Assembly (NCBI GenBank): GCA_026075535.2
Contig: AP026540.1
Coordinates: forward strand, 4,588,001-4,652,000
Direction of reading: 5' to 3'
DNA from: Tricholoma matsutake
Lineage: Eukaryota > Basidiomycota > Agaricomycetes > Agaricales > Tricholomataceae
Length of the DNA stretch: 64,000 nt
Below are positions 22,886 to 34,788 of this stretch, in pieces; position 1 is the first letter of the stretch; each line of letters opens with the position of its first letter. Position numbers and translations under genes: made by a program. Below the pieces are notes generated by a model that did no database searches, was not told where the DNA came from, and saw only the letters and a list, made by a program, of their open reading frames with translations.

Positions 22886-23251
22886 TGTAAGCATAGCTAA
22901 ATGTAGCGTTACAAGACTCAGTGTTTGTGCATGAGAGCGAGAGCACAACAGCTGAATATATTTACCTAAATGTAGCATTACAAGACTACAGGTAAATGTA
23001 AGTACAAGAATATAAATAAAGTAAGGTAAAAGTATTCACCTCAGTGTTTGTGCACGAGAACAAGAGCACAACAGCTGAGGTGAGGTTACAAAAAGTAACA
23101 AAGTTATAAACTACAACTAACCACATCATCGTAAGGTACAGTAGTTAGGTGTATAGCAAAGGTAAAAAGGAATCAAAATAAGGAAGTATGGGTACATATG
23201 AGCATTTCATGGAACGGTGCTCAGAACAGAGCACAGCTTGCTAATCCAACA
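22886..23251 (-). repeat. Copia-1 5' LTR
   Basis: 366 bp, plus-strand tgtaag to ccaaca. The matching LTR is 3008-3370. A duplicated internal block (cagtgtttg, then gagcacaacagctga) occurs twice within each LTR. Confidence 0.9.
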
Positions 23252-23256
23252 GAATC

Positions 23257-26200
23257 AATGACAAAGCATCCTCTTTAGGCTATGTTTGGTACAGCTTGTT
23301 GTCCAATAACTACGGAACTGACCCCTTCACTACAGGGCCCTTAAGTTGATGGAGACTAATGCTAACTTGATTCTCTAACTCCAAATTGGTGGTATTCAGG
23401 GTCCTCGCTGAGGTGCCGACAGAAAACAAGTCCAACACCATCATGTCCATCAATTCAAGAGCATTTCTAAACATTAATTCTGGAAGGGGGGTTTGGACCC
23501 TCACTAGACTTAAAATTTGAACTTGAACCCAAAAAAGGCAAAGTGCAATGATGGGCACCAGTGGACCTTGATGGGGTTACTCTTTTTTGTTGAGTCCTGC
23601 CCTTTATACCTCAGTGAGCTGCATCCCCTCACCTCCCACCTCCCTCTTTCTGGCTGATGTTATTTGCTCTGCCTTATACATTTATTAACTTCAGGCATAA
23701 TTCCTGTAACTGAATATGGCTATTGAAGTGACCTTCTGTGTCCCTTTCACCACCTCGAAGTGACTTTCAACAACCTGCTGGATGTCCGGTGGTCACAGGA
23801 AGCACCAGTTTCCCGTTGCATTTGAAGCACCGTTAGAAACAATTTCTGCTTACGGTTTAACTCCAACTTCAAATGAGTTTTCTCTGACTTTAAAGTCCGC
23901 TGAATAAGGTTTAGAAATAGATGATCAAGTTAACGTTACGGAAAGCCACCCATGGATATTTTGCACATTTTAAGTCCTTATCTAGCCTTAACCTTTTCGG
24001 GCCAAAACCCAGATGTGACACCACAATAGCATCGCTTCCTCATGTCTAAAGTACTTTGAACATCCTGCTCCCCATTGCTAAGTACCCGCCATCCTATCTC
24101 ATATCCGTACTTATTATGTAAGGTATCATCACTTAAACTTGACACAGTCGTGATAGCCCAAGCTCCCCCCCGGAAGCTGTAAATCTTGGAACTAAGTAAT
24201 AGGGGATCGTAGATCCACTAAGTAGTAAATGGGTATATGTGAGTGTCGTCCCCTCCGAATTAACAAGTCTCACGACTAGAGACAACATGTTGAATATGTG
24301 AGTACGATGATTACAACTCCGGTGGTTGCGAGTCCATCTTGGCTATAGTGTGCCAGTGATTAACGCGATGTTTTAGTAAGTTGAGCATAACAAGCCTCTT
24401 TTCGACAGAACTTGTCAGTCAAGTAACAAAGAGGAAGTGAGATGCAGATACTGACAAAGAGTTACGAAGGCTATTTGTATCCGTGGCCTGCGCGAATATC
24501 TCATGCGATGACGCAGATGATCTGGAGATCACTACCGCATTGACTTTCCTGGTTGACCGGAACAGATGCGTCCTTTTCAGAACATTCAATGGAAGGGAGA
24601 ATGAAGAAACAGTCCATGGTTTATAGAGATGAATGAGAATGCGAAAGAAGGTGAGAAATGAATGCTTGAATTTGGGTCGTGGGCATAAGATATACCGCTG
24701 CACTGACTTTATAGCGTTTGTTTTGTTTGGCACACTTTTCGAAAGTCTGTAGCTATGCTGCTGTATAACAATAAAAAACTTGGGTTACTTTTTGTCGGCT
24801 TGTGGACCGACCAACAAAGATGTCGACAGGTGTGGTAACCAAGTACTTATATAGCTACCTCGGCATTCCAAGGCGCTTATCCTCGCGCTATATTCCGGGT
24901 AGCGTGCCTGTGCGGCGGCAGAACCCGCTAATTTTTGCTGGAGGTCGATAAAGTATCGATGGAATTGTTACCCTACAAGTAGTAATGACTCTTCGAAGCT
25001 GATTCTCAGCGCAACCTTTTTACATAGCATAGGTTGGATATGATCCATGCAAAACGGACAGAGCAATGTACAAGATCACCTTGCCATTTTGATTTGCGGT
25101 GCACGGGTTCCTCCTCGACTAATGGTCCAAAAGCAAAACAATGGCGCCATGAAGATTGATTGGTCATAATGTAGCAGTGCGGGAAATACGAGACTGAAAA
25201 TGAAAGCCATCGAAAGCTGCAGAAACAGATCGTCCACAATGATCGATACATTGCTTTCGGGCTAAACTATGATGTATCACCTTGTATCACTGCCATGTAC
25301 TTGATGCCGCAAAAATCACGTGCATGCTTTTTTTTTGTCAATTGCCAAACGTTTTACTGATTGTCTGCTGGGTGCAAGAATGCTATAGCTACTCCAGGTC
25401 TGTGGCACTGCGACGGAATGCAGAACGTCGGAGGCGCTGGTGCCGACATCGAAGGCGCCAACTCGGAAGTGGTGAGCAAGAGCCCGTTGTCGAACCTGAA
25501 GGCTGAAATCATACCCGACTTTATACAGTGGACTCACCTCTGCACGACCGCCGTGATGCCAGGATGACAGTTAATGACAGACTCCCCAGACCGTTCAGAA
25601 ATCTCCCAGGTCAAGCCGTTACCGGAATAACCAATAAAACCAATAACCATCCTGTACACTACTCAGAATAGCCCCTGAAAAATATTCAGCACTAACTTAA
25701 AACTAACTCAGCATTAAGTTAGTGCTGAATATGTGACTTGGAGATGAGGATCAGTTAGTAGCTGATCCTCATCTCCAAGTCACGTATAACCTCTAACGCT
25801 ATTATTTCTGCACAAGGGCTGTAGTGCGCCGTGACGTGAACTTTCTAGTTCAATACCATTATATGTGAGCTCCATCTTGCCCTTCTGCTGCAAATATCAT
25901 GCTACTTGATGAATGGCTGGGTTAGATGCTGTGGTACTGAGAACAAACTGTGCTGACATTCCCAGATGATCATGAAGAATCAATGAAGAATGCAGAAAAT
26001 CATGATTCACACAGCCTCAAAGCGTTAGAGGAATTTCCATCTTCCGAAGCACTGGTCATTATTGGCATCCTTATGCAGGACATCATGATCAGGTTTACCT
26101 GTAATTGAGAACCTATAGTGGGTCCCGCCTTCTAAATGGATGAGCAGCTCGTTCTATGTGGAGGGAGAACGGGAAGGAATATCTGGGCGTCGCACTTACA

Positions 26201-26757
26201 TTGAGTTGGCCTGTAGGGTTGTTTTTCATAATCCGCCGAAATAAGCAAAGGTCATCAGTATTAAGTAATTCTATGTCCTTCCAAAGGCAGATCTATCCGA
26301 GGAGAAAAATACTAGCCAATATTTACAACTTGATGAAGAACTACTGAATGCTCATTTGGTGACGATACCGATTGTTCTGGATGGCTAAAAATTTACGCTC
26401 ATCATGATGTAGGACCGCTATGGTGATCTTCCATTCCACAGATATAAACTTCAATGATGGTGGGATGGAGGGGAAAGAATTCGAAGGTCAATCATGATGT
26501 TTCATCAGCGCTTGTCCTTTATGGGTTTACTCTGACATGAGTTTCAACATCAGTATCAGATGGGAGCAACGGGGTTTGCAGTCTACGGCGTTATCTGTGT
26601 AAAGTTGAGCTGCGTAAATGCAATTTTGCTGGGCTTTCCCACTGTTCATTAATTTCAGTGTTAGAAAACGCCGTCGCTTATCGTGAACTTAGAAGTTTTG
26701 GAAGTATCTCAGGCTGTACGGAAATCTACATCACTGGACGTCGAGTACAAAAACTTT
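23257..26757. other. Host intergenic region without a recognised gene
   Basis: A mixed-composition stretch with no long credible frame, apart from the hairpins at 25682-25783. Short frames at 23310-23558 and 24419-24733 (minus) have no recognisable domain and no splice context. It probably includes old repeat debris next to the copia insertion. Confidence 0.45.
25682..25783. repeat. Two adjacent perfect hairpins
   Basis: The first has 19-bp arms at 25682-25700 and 25714-25732 with a 13-nt loop. The second begins at the very next base, with 22-bp arms at 25733-25754 and 25762-25783 and a 7-nt loop (ttagtag). Neither is followed by a U-run. They could be a tiny foldback element, a hairpin RNA source or a cruciform site. 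Confidence 0.85.
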
Positions 26758-26841
26758 GGTTCAATCCAGGATCGAACTGGAGACCTTCTGTGGACAACAT
26801 TACATGTGAGACAGAAATCATAACCACTAGACCATTGAACC
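26758..26841 (-). tRNA. tRNA-Val(CAC) with a 12-nt intron
   Basis: Minus strand. The acceptor arms GGTTCAA/TTGAACC pair in all 7 positions. The T arm is TCCAG-TTCGATC-CTGGA, and the anticodon arm TCTGT/ACAGA pairs in all 5. The loop is C-T-CAC-A, then a 12-nt intron after position 37 and C38, so the anticodon is CAC (valine). Box A TGGTCTAGTGG and box B GTTCGATCC are good. The D stem has one mismatch at its inner pair. A TTTTT Pol III terminator lies about 4 nt downstream (plus-strand aaaaa, 26749-26753). It has mature length 72 nt and stands alone in a host intergenic region. Confidence 0.88.
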
Positions 26842-27227
26842 GCCCATGTTTTGGGCGATATTGAGACACCATGAAGTGCCAGCTATAGCCTGATTTCACT
26901 CCAGCTAAGTTCTAGCCTCATGTCATAGCGCTCAGCGTTCACGTCTCTGCACTGACTGTACTCGCTACGACACTAGGTCACCCAATGCAAGAGAGCCCAT
27001 TCCTTATGCTCTCGTGCTTGGTAGACATCGTACTTAAGATATCTCTTTGAGGAAAAGGACTTCATACTTAAGCCAACCCACAGTCAATCCAGCGAACCGA
27101 ACGACAAATACGGGAAGACAATCAGAAGCTCGCTTTTAAAAAAAAATCTTTCTAAAGGCACACGAGAGGCAAGGGAAGCCAGTGTATACGCCAGCTCATG
27201 GAAGAGCGATCAAGGATGTCTATTTAC

Positions 27228-27504
27228 TCACTCGGGGACAGGCCTAGGAAGTAGCCCAATATGCTGGAGGAAAGCTATCAGGAGAGACAGGTACATGACA
27301 AACACGAAGAGGTTAATGCCGTCAGTCAAGTGGCGTATGAGGTCAAATAACCGCCTCGTTCCCTTGTTTGGGCCAGTAATATCGAAGCCATAGATGGCGC
27401 GCCATTTATCCCATTTCTGTAGCCAGTACTGTTGAGCATCATTCCCTTTGCAGCATGTTCAGGATAGAGCTTTTCCAAGCATCAGTGGAACCGAACTTGA
27501 ACAT
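27228..27504 (-). CDS. Possible small single-pass membrane protein, frameshifted
   Basis: From an ATG at 27502-27504 the frame MFKFGSTDAWKSSILNMLQR is open, then ends. A one-base shift near 27445 leads into a second frame (QQYWLQKWDKWRAIYGFD, then RRLFDLIRHLTDGIN) with one clear membrane segment (INLFVFVMYLSLLIAF). It ends at TGA, 27228-27230. The joined protein would be about 92 aa. Composition is protein-like and unlike the surrounding intergenic DNA. It is divergent from VPS35. It may be a real gene with a sequencing error, an unrecognised splice, or a new pseudogene. I do not recognise the family. Confidence 0.4.
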
Positions 27505-27787
27505 TATGACATAGCTACGGAATTGTTGGGTTAAATGTAACGCAGAATTCAACACACTAGAACAATTGTTTGAGTGTCCTGAATATAAAACAAAGACATG
27601 AGGATTTCGGCTGATGACAGCTGGTATTGACAGAGGGATACATGACGTGATTTCCCTGTAAACCGTCGTATGAGACTACGAGTCTGCAGGAAGCCGTCGA
27701 AACGGACAGTGTATTCCTGACAATTACGGACAAACAGTGTTTGCTTTCAAAATCTCTGCCTACCGTCGTTTTCTTCCGACGACTACA

Positions 27788-30700
27788 ATGTCCGCCATGG
27801 CCAACCCTCCAGGAGAAGAGGGAAAACTCCTCAGCGAGGCCCTCAACACGGTTAAAATACAGGTTCAGCAAATGAAGCGATACCTCGTACGTTTTCACTT
27901 ATTTTACAACACAAACTTAAAACAGGAAGTAACGATATCGTAAAGGAATTGGACCAACTTATGGATGCCCTCAAGAGTGCAAGTTTGATGTTAGCTGAGT
28001 TACGCACGTCTTCGCTGTCACCCAAACAATATTATGAACTCTGTCAGTACAACCTATGGTTCTCATGCAACTGAATCTCTGAACCGGTACAGATATGGCC
28101 GTGTTCGATGCTTTACGCCATCTCTCCAACTATCTTTACGATGCACACACACAGTCACGACATCATCTGGCTGACCTATACGAACTAGTCCAATACGCTG
28201 GCAATATCATCCCTCGACTTTACCTCATGATCACTGTAGGCTCCGTATATATGTCTATACCAGACGCACCGGTTAAGGAAATCATGAAAGATATGATGGA
28301 GATGTCTCGGGGTGTTCTTCATCCCATTCGAGGTCTTTTCCTCCGTCACTATCTCAGTGGACAGACCAGGGACCATCTACCAGTTGGCACTGATTCTGGG
28401 TGCGTAGTCTTCGATTCTGCATATCCTATACCTCAACAGCGAACATCTATAGCCCTACCGGGAACCTCCAAGACTCCATTTCATTCGTTCTTACCAACTT
28501 CATCGAGATGAACAAGCTCTGGGTACGACTACAACACCAGGGCCACTCACGAGATCGCGAAAAACGCGAGTTGGAGCGCCGAGAACTCAGAATTCTCGTC
28601 GGTACCAATCTTGTGAGGCTCAGCCAACTCGACGGTGTCGATCTGGAGATGTACCAACGGACGATCCTACCGAGCATCCTCGAGCAAGTCGTCAATTGCA
28701 AAGACGTGATAGCGCAGGAGTACCTGATGGAAGTTGTAATTCAGGTGTGTTCTATCCCCCTTCGTTTCTGCCTACTCGCTTTTGACTATTATAGGTTTTT
28801 ACCGACGAGTTCCACCTCCATTCCCTCGGCCCTTTCCTTTCCGCCACAGCCCAGCTTCACCCCAAGGTTAACATCAAACAGATCGTCATCGCCCTAATCG
28901 ATCGCCTAGCCGCTTATGCCGCCCGTGAGGCTGAGAGCGAAGATCCAGAGGAGACGAAGCGTCAAGAAGAGGCAGCCGCACGGCGTCTTGCCGAGAAGGT
29001 GAAGGTGCAAAAGCTCAAGGTTCGCGAGAACACCTACCCGGGCCCTGTGCCTCCCACGACAGAAATCAACGCGTGGGGCTCTGTCCCGCCGACGCCATCG
29101 ACAGCTGCGGAATCGGACACTGTAGTGCAGACTCCGGTATCGCCTGATGGGATGCGAGGAACTTTGGAGAAATTGGAAGGAAAGGGGAAGGATAAAGAAG
29201 GTGCGGCTGTTCGCAAATTCAGAGGTGTGCCAGAAGACGTCCAGCTGTTCGAGGTGTTTTGGAAGCAGGTCGTGGAACTCATCAAGGCAGGTTTAGCGTA
29301 CGATGCCATAGAGGCTCGGTTTTGGCATGGTTTTGGCTAACCTTTCCGAACTCAGGCTCGACCAGACTTGTCAATACAAGATATAACGGCACTTCTAGTC
29401 TCCCTAACGAATCTGTCTCTTAGCTGTTATCCCGACCGATTGGAGTACGTCGACCAGGTGCTTAGTTTCGCAGCGGACAAGATCCACGAGTTCAGAGACA
29501 AGTAATTTATCCATCTCCTTCCGATTTCCTACGCTAATCCTCCTACCTCCAGCTCGGACCTTCATGCCCAGCAAACCACCAGCAACCTCGCCGCCCTCCT
29601 CGTCGCCCCCATAAATTCCTATCAATCCGTCCTCACGCTCCTCGCCATACCGAACTACGCCCCACTGCTTACTCGGCAGCTCTTTTCCACACGGCGGTCG
29701 ATCGCGCATTCCATCGTCTCATCCGTACTCAAGAACGAGACCATCGTCGAAGCCCCAGAAGACGTCGACGGCGTGCTGGAGTTGTGTCACGTCCTTATCA
29801 AGGACCAGTCAGATTCCAGTGCAGCAGCTGGAGGTATCGTACACGCAACGCAGATGCATATGAAGGATATGAGGAGGCAGAGTCCATATGCACTGGAGAG
29901 GGAGGAGATGGCGGAGGAGCAAGGGTGGGTGGCGAGGATGGTCCATTTGTTCCGGGCTGAGTCGCTCGATGTTCAGTTCGAGGTACATGTATTCGCTGTC
30001 AAAAAACTTTTGCGATCGTGCTGATGGAGCATTCTTTCAGCTTCTTCAAATTGCTCGAAAACATTTTGATGCTGGTGGAGAGCGGATGAGATTTACGTTC
30101 CCAGCACTGATAACCTCCGCAATCAAACTGTGTCGGCGATATAAAAACCGGGAGCATCTGGTTCGTGCCCTTATCTACCTCTTCTTCGTTTATAGTACAT
30201 GTTCGCCTTTCATAGGAAACAGATTGGCAAATCAAAGTATCCAATATCCTCAAATTCGTGCGCCAACTTACCTCCATCCTCTCTACCCAAATCGAAGCGC
30301 CGACAATCGCGCTACGTCTCTTTCTACTCTCAGCACAGATCGCCGATGAATGCGAGTTCGAGGACCTCACATACGACTTCTACGTGCAGGCGTTCACAGT
30401 CTACGAAGACAACATCTCCGAGTCGCGTGCACAGCTACAGGCGATCACGCTTATCATTGGCACGCTCGCGGGTGCCAAGGTGTTTGGGGTGGACAATTAT
30501 GATACACTGATCACGAAGGCAGCGCTGCATGGTGCGAAGCTCTTGAAGAAGAGCCATCAGGCGACGGCCGTAGGCTTGGCTAGCCATCTGTGGTGGCAGG
30601 AGTCACAGCCGCCTGTTGATGCGGATGGGGAGGTTAACGGTACGGAAAAAACGCCTAAGGAGGCGACGCCAGACAAGGAGGAAAATGGAGAGGGTAGCGC

Positions 30701-31243
30701 GAAGGCAGTATGTGTTGATGCATTCTATTACCTGTCTATTATTCATCCAATTTTCGTTTGATTTGCTAGTACCCTTATCAGGACAGCAAACGTGTCCTAG
30801 AGTGTCTCCAAAAGTCACTTCGTATTGCTAACTCCGCAATCGAAGAGATCGTGACTATACAGCTCTACTGTGATGCGCTCGACCATTATTTGTATTACCT
30901 CGATCATGGTGCACCAGCCGTGAGATTACTTTGTCCTTCTCATGGCTATATTGATGATAACACTTCTTAGGTTGCACCTAAATTCGTCAATAGCTTGGTG
31001 GAGCTCATCACCTCAAGCATAGACAACATCTCGTCACCAGATGTTCACCCGTCTCAACGGGCACCGCCTGGGCTCATCGAGGGTGTACAAACACCCGAGA
31101 TGATCACGAGACATTTCAAGAACACGTTGATTTACATCCAGCGAAAGAAGAACGCGTCGGCTGACGGAGATGCGCCTGGGAACACGCGGTGGGACGATGT
31201 AGATATCATTGGCGCACTGTTGAAGATGGGCATTTCAAGATGA
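27788..31243 (+). CDS. VPS35: VPS35, retromer cargo-selective subunit
   Basis: Retromer core scaffold that binds VPS26 and VPS29 and retrieves cargo from endosomes to the Golgi. Exons: 27788-27886, 27946-28042, 28093-28399, 28453-28744, 28795-29286, 29356-29501, 29553-29982, 30041-30160, 30216-30707, 30770-30919, 30971-31243. These sum to 2898 nt, giving 965 aa plus stop. The PRLYL motif used for VPS26 binding is near residue 106 ([12 protein letters not shown]). Alpha-solenoid segments such as [17 protein letters not shown] and [18 protein letters not shown] are present. The first ATG after a stop-rich leader gives MSAMANPP. Ten introns of 50-69 nt; the fifth uses a GC donor (AAG/GCAGGT) because this keeps the conserved KARPDL. 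An S/T/P-rich low-conservation insert is at about residues 370-425. It ends convergently with VPS27. Confidence 0.95.
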
Positions 31244-32266
31244 CCGGTAATTCATACCTTCTTTCTGGTTTTAATGTTGTATACTGTTCATGTTTTGCTA
31301 TCTTTTTCGTTTTTATATTTGTTATCAGCGGATCCTTCAAGTTTGTTCGTCCCGTCATCGTGACATGCTCGCATCCTCGGCGTAACCATCCTACTTACAC
31401 CATGCCACCGCAATGCCTTAAAAGTTATTCACAATGATGTATTTTCTATTGAAAGCCAACCAAGTAGGTAGGACCTTGCAACACTAAGTCAACTTGAGCA
31501 TAATAAGTTTCTCAGACATAGAAAAGCGACATAGCCACGTAAAGAGCCTAAACCATCACGGCGGGTCCTTGCTGCGAAGGACGTAACGTGATGAGTTCGA
31601 CATCCGGGGCGCATCAGGTCCAGATCCTCTGTGGAACCAAATGATAATTAGTACTTAGGTGAGGATGTCCCCTGCAAATAATTGAGGTTATGAGCCATTA
31701 GTTCTTGAGATATTGTTTGCACACACATATGTAAGTAATTGGCAGGTGTCAACCTAATTTTCACAGATCAACTAAAAAATAAATATATTGTGTGGAGCTC
31801 TAGAGCTCAGTTAGTAGCATAAGATAGACAGTTAGACTACAGAATCATGCCAAAATGTGGCATGGTTGTCGAGGAATGGCTTGCAGAAGATCTCCCATTG
31901 GAAGTACAAACATGAACCGAATTTACAAGTTTTACAAGTGCGCAGTAATATGATAGTGTGTTGAAGTTGTGGTCTGCGAGAAAAACTTTTACCATGCCTC
32001 ATGAATGGTTTGGAGTCTGACTGTCTCCTACAGTCTCAGTATCAATGTGAAAACTGTATTATGAAGGCTACTTACATGCAACACTCAAGCAAACCGCACA
32101 CAAAGCAACGGCATTTCCGAAAATCACGTGTTGCAAGAATCTGGGTCGCGAGGAACCTCATTCGAAATTTAGTTACCCTCAGAATCCTTTATCATAAACC
32201 ATTTATATTCTACGAAGCATTAATATTCAAGGTTAAAAAGCTAAAACACCAACGTCCTGTAATCAT
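31244..32266. other. Convergent intergenic region VPS35/VPS27
   Basis: 1.0 kb between two stop codons, holding both 3' UTRs. A perfect 14-bp palindrome gagctctagagctc lies near 31795-31808. No coding frame, tRNA or repeat end was found. A box-A-like stretch after the palindrome does not fold as a tRNA. Confidence 0.5.
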
Positions 32267-34788
32267 TCACAGATCAATCAACAATGCCTCCTTCCTCTCC
32301 GGCGCTTCTGCTTCTCCAATTCCGACTGGAACACCAGATGGTCCATATAGCGGGAATGCCTGAGGGGCAGATGTCGGTGCCACAGGGAACTGCGGAAGTC
32401 CGGACGGGGGTACTGGTGCTTGTTGAAATTGTTGGTTTTGAGGTTGTTGATGTCGTTGTTGCGCATGTTGACGTTGAAGGGTTTGTTGCCGTATACGAGT
32501 CTGGTGAGCAGCATAAGGGCCCATAGTGTTGCTGCGTGCCATGTGTGCGTGAGCGTTCGTTGGTGGTGGCCTAGGAGATTGCGCATACGATAGTGTGTTG
32601 TGCCTAGCTAATGCAGGAGACGACGATGGTGGGGATAGGTCGGATATGGGTTGAAGTGGCGGGGATGAGTACTGGGTAGGAGGGGAGGAGGGGGCAAGGA
32701 CGGAGGCGGGGGGCGACTGTGTAGCCTGCCGCGGCGGAGACGATGATGAAGGTGGGTAGTAATACGGATACTGCTGCAAGTTAAGCGAGACCGGGGGTAG
32801 TTGTTGGGGTACTGGTTGCTGCTGCGAGGTCTGGTCCAACTGCTGATGGGTATCTGCATACTGAGGATAGTGCCCAAACTGCTGTTGCGGGGACTGTTGC
32901 TGCTGGGTTCCGTACTGCGTCTGCTGCTCTTGGACCGGCGGGAGTGGAGGGGAGGAGTACACCATCTGTGGCGATTGAGGTTGCTGTAGTTGCTGTTGCC
33001 GTGGCTGTTCTGAGTGATATCCATTGGTCGTCGGTACAGGAGAAGCCCATTGCTGATTGTGACTATAGGATGTGCTGTAACTGGAGCCCGCTTGTCGATA
33101 TCCAGTACTGGTGACAACCTGTGGTCGCCAACGTGGATAGGCGACTTGTTCTGTTAGCAACTTGTCATACAGCTTGACCGCCTGCGACAGCTTATCGTGC
33201 ATATCGGAGAGCATCTCTTCACAACATATTATCAACCACCGCAACGAACAACAGTCAGAGATGAGACTTACGTTCTTTCCGCCCCGCATCATCCAAGCTT
33301 AGGGCCAACTTGGGCCTCAAACTGTTTGCCTTGTCATAAAGCTCATTCACCGCAGGATACCTTGACATATCCCTGCCACCTTGCGCCTCAACTTGTTCAA
33401 TCGTCTGACTAAACGTCAATATCGCATCTGATTCCAGGGGCTCTAGCTCATAGCTCGGTTGTGCAGGGGGAGCAGTTAGCACGGCGGGCGGGTAGGACTG
33501 GGAATACCCAGGTCCCGTATATGAGTCAGCCTGTGGAGCTTCGAGTGCAATGGGCGCACTAGGCTTGGGTGCGTTTGCCTCGCGCAGGCTGGCTTCTATC
33601 GCGGCCTTGAGATCGGGGTCGTCCTCCTCCTCTGCGGGCTGTGCAGTGGGTCGCGAGCTGTGGTCAATGATGGGCGGCTCGGATTGCTGCCAGGCCGTGG
33701 GAGAGGGCTGAGTGGGCACGTATCCGGGACGTGCGCCATTTGCTGCGCCTACCTCTTGGAGGGACAGCTGGATTGCACGTTGTAACTCTGCATCCGCGAG
33801 ATCACGCGCGCTGCGGTGGCGTGACCCGTACATGCTGGAGGAGTGATGGTGTCCTTTATCGCTAGAATATAGTTAATTTCTGAGCATCATTGGGAATGGT
33901 TAAGATATACTTCTTATCTGTTTTCTTCGTCAGCTTCGAATAACAGCCCTCGCATACCCGCACGTCCTGAGTTATACCAAAATGTGGCAAGGGCATGGAT
34001 TTCGAGGAGCACGCCTGATCGAAAACGAGGCCGCAGTTTCGGCAATGGTGTTTACGGTTGGTGAAGGTGAACGCCGTTCGACAACGAAGACAGACATCCG
34101 AGTCTATCCACTCTGGTGCAGTGGTCGTATCCACCATGACCGAGTTTGCAACAGCAAGGTCCTTTGGTGGAAACTTGTAGCCTGACATGCCAATGTCATT
34201 TGGGCAATTACAACAGTTAAACGGAAAGTTGTGCTCACCTTCGTTCGTCAATGTCTTGTAGACTGTTGCCAAGTAGCTCAATGCCGGTTTCCCTTCGAAT
34301 GCAACACTCCAGTTTTGAACTAATCGTAAAATGTTGTTCTTGACCTCCAGATTCAAAGTGGGAATCTTTAATATTGAGACAAGATTATCCATGAATTCCC
34401 TCGACGCAATCTCCACCAAGAAGTGATCACCGCCATTCTTTACGCATATATCCGTCAACTGTGAAAAAGTACCATGAACAAATTTCGGGTGTTGCTATCA
34501 AGGTGTAGCACAAACCCCAAGAGCAAGATTCTGGACATTTGGATTCTTGTGATTCAGCCGGCGCTTAAGGGCGCGCATGGCATCCTTGGCAACGACAGAC
34601 TTCGAGCGAATCTGATCGCATATCTCGAGGTTCAAGGCGATGTCTTCGGAGCCAGCTGGTACCAGCTCTGACGTAGCTTTGTCTGGAGAACGAAAGTTAG
34701 ATGACGCCAATTGAGTTGATTGAATAGACTGACCGACTGCATCGTCGAGCTGTGATGTTCCCCACAACCAGTTTCCAATGCCAGACAT
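32267..34788 (-). CDS. VPS27: VPS27, ESCRT-0 subunit
   Basis: Binds ubiquitinated cargo and PI3P on endosomes and recruits ESCRT-I. Exons (minus): 34734-34788, 34516-34682, 34239-34458, 33911-34181, 33272-33861, 32267-33216; 2253 nt, giving 750 aa. A VHS domain spans residues about 10-147. The FYVE zinc finger (about 170-230) has [16 protein letters not shown] and VRVCEGCY. Two ubiquitin-interacting motifs are near residues 258-276 ([14 protein letters not shown]) and 319-333 ([13 protein letters not shown]). A helical segment for the Hse1 partner is at about 395-470. The tail is P/Q-rich, and the protein ends in LLIDL, a clathrin-box-like motif. All five introns are 49-57 nt with GT-AG ends. 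It is intact. Confidence 0.95.

Larger units (their letters stand above)
3008..23251 (-). mobile_element. Ty1/copia retrotransposon 1, split by three later insertions
   Basis: Two LTRs (3008-3370 and 22886-23251) enclose minus-strand gag, protease, integrase, RT and RNase H remains, in the copia order PR-IN-RT-RH. The outer 5-bp duplication gaatc is perfect (3003-3007 and 23252-23256). Removing the hAT-type element 4882-12508, gypsy B 13606-20518 and the MITE 21913-22739, with one target duplication each, leaves 4856 bp, normal for a copia element. The primer-binding region after the 5' LTR (22885 downward) reads GGTTATTGGGCC, close to the copia half-tRNA-iMet type. The purine tract gagggggag abuts the 3' LTR at 3371-3379. 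Confidence 0.92.

Noticed and set aside
24419..24733. 104-codon minus-strand frame
   Set aside because: No motif, no intron signals, no codon bias; probably chance.
31794..31880. tRNA-like box A after a palindrome
   Set aside because: No acceptor or T-arm pairing and no proper box B.
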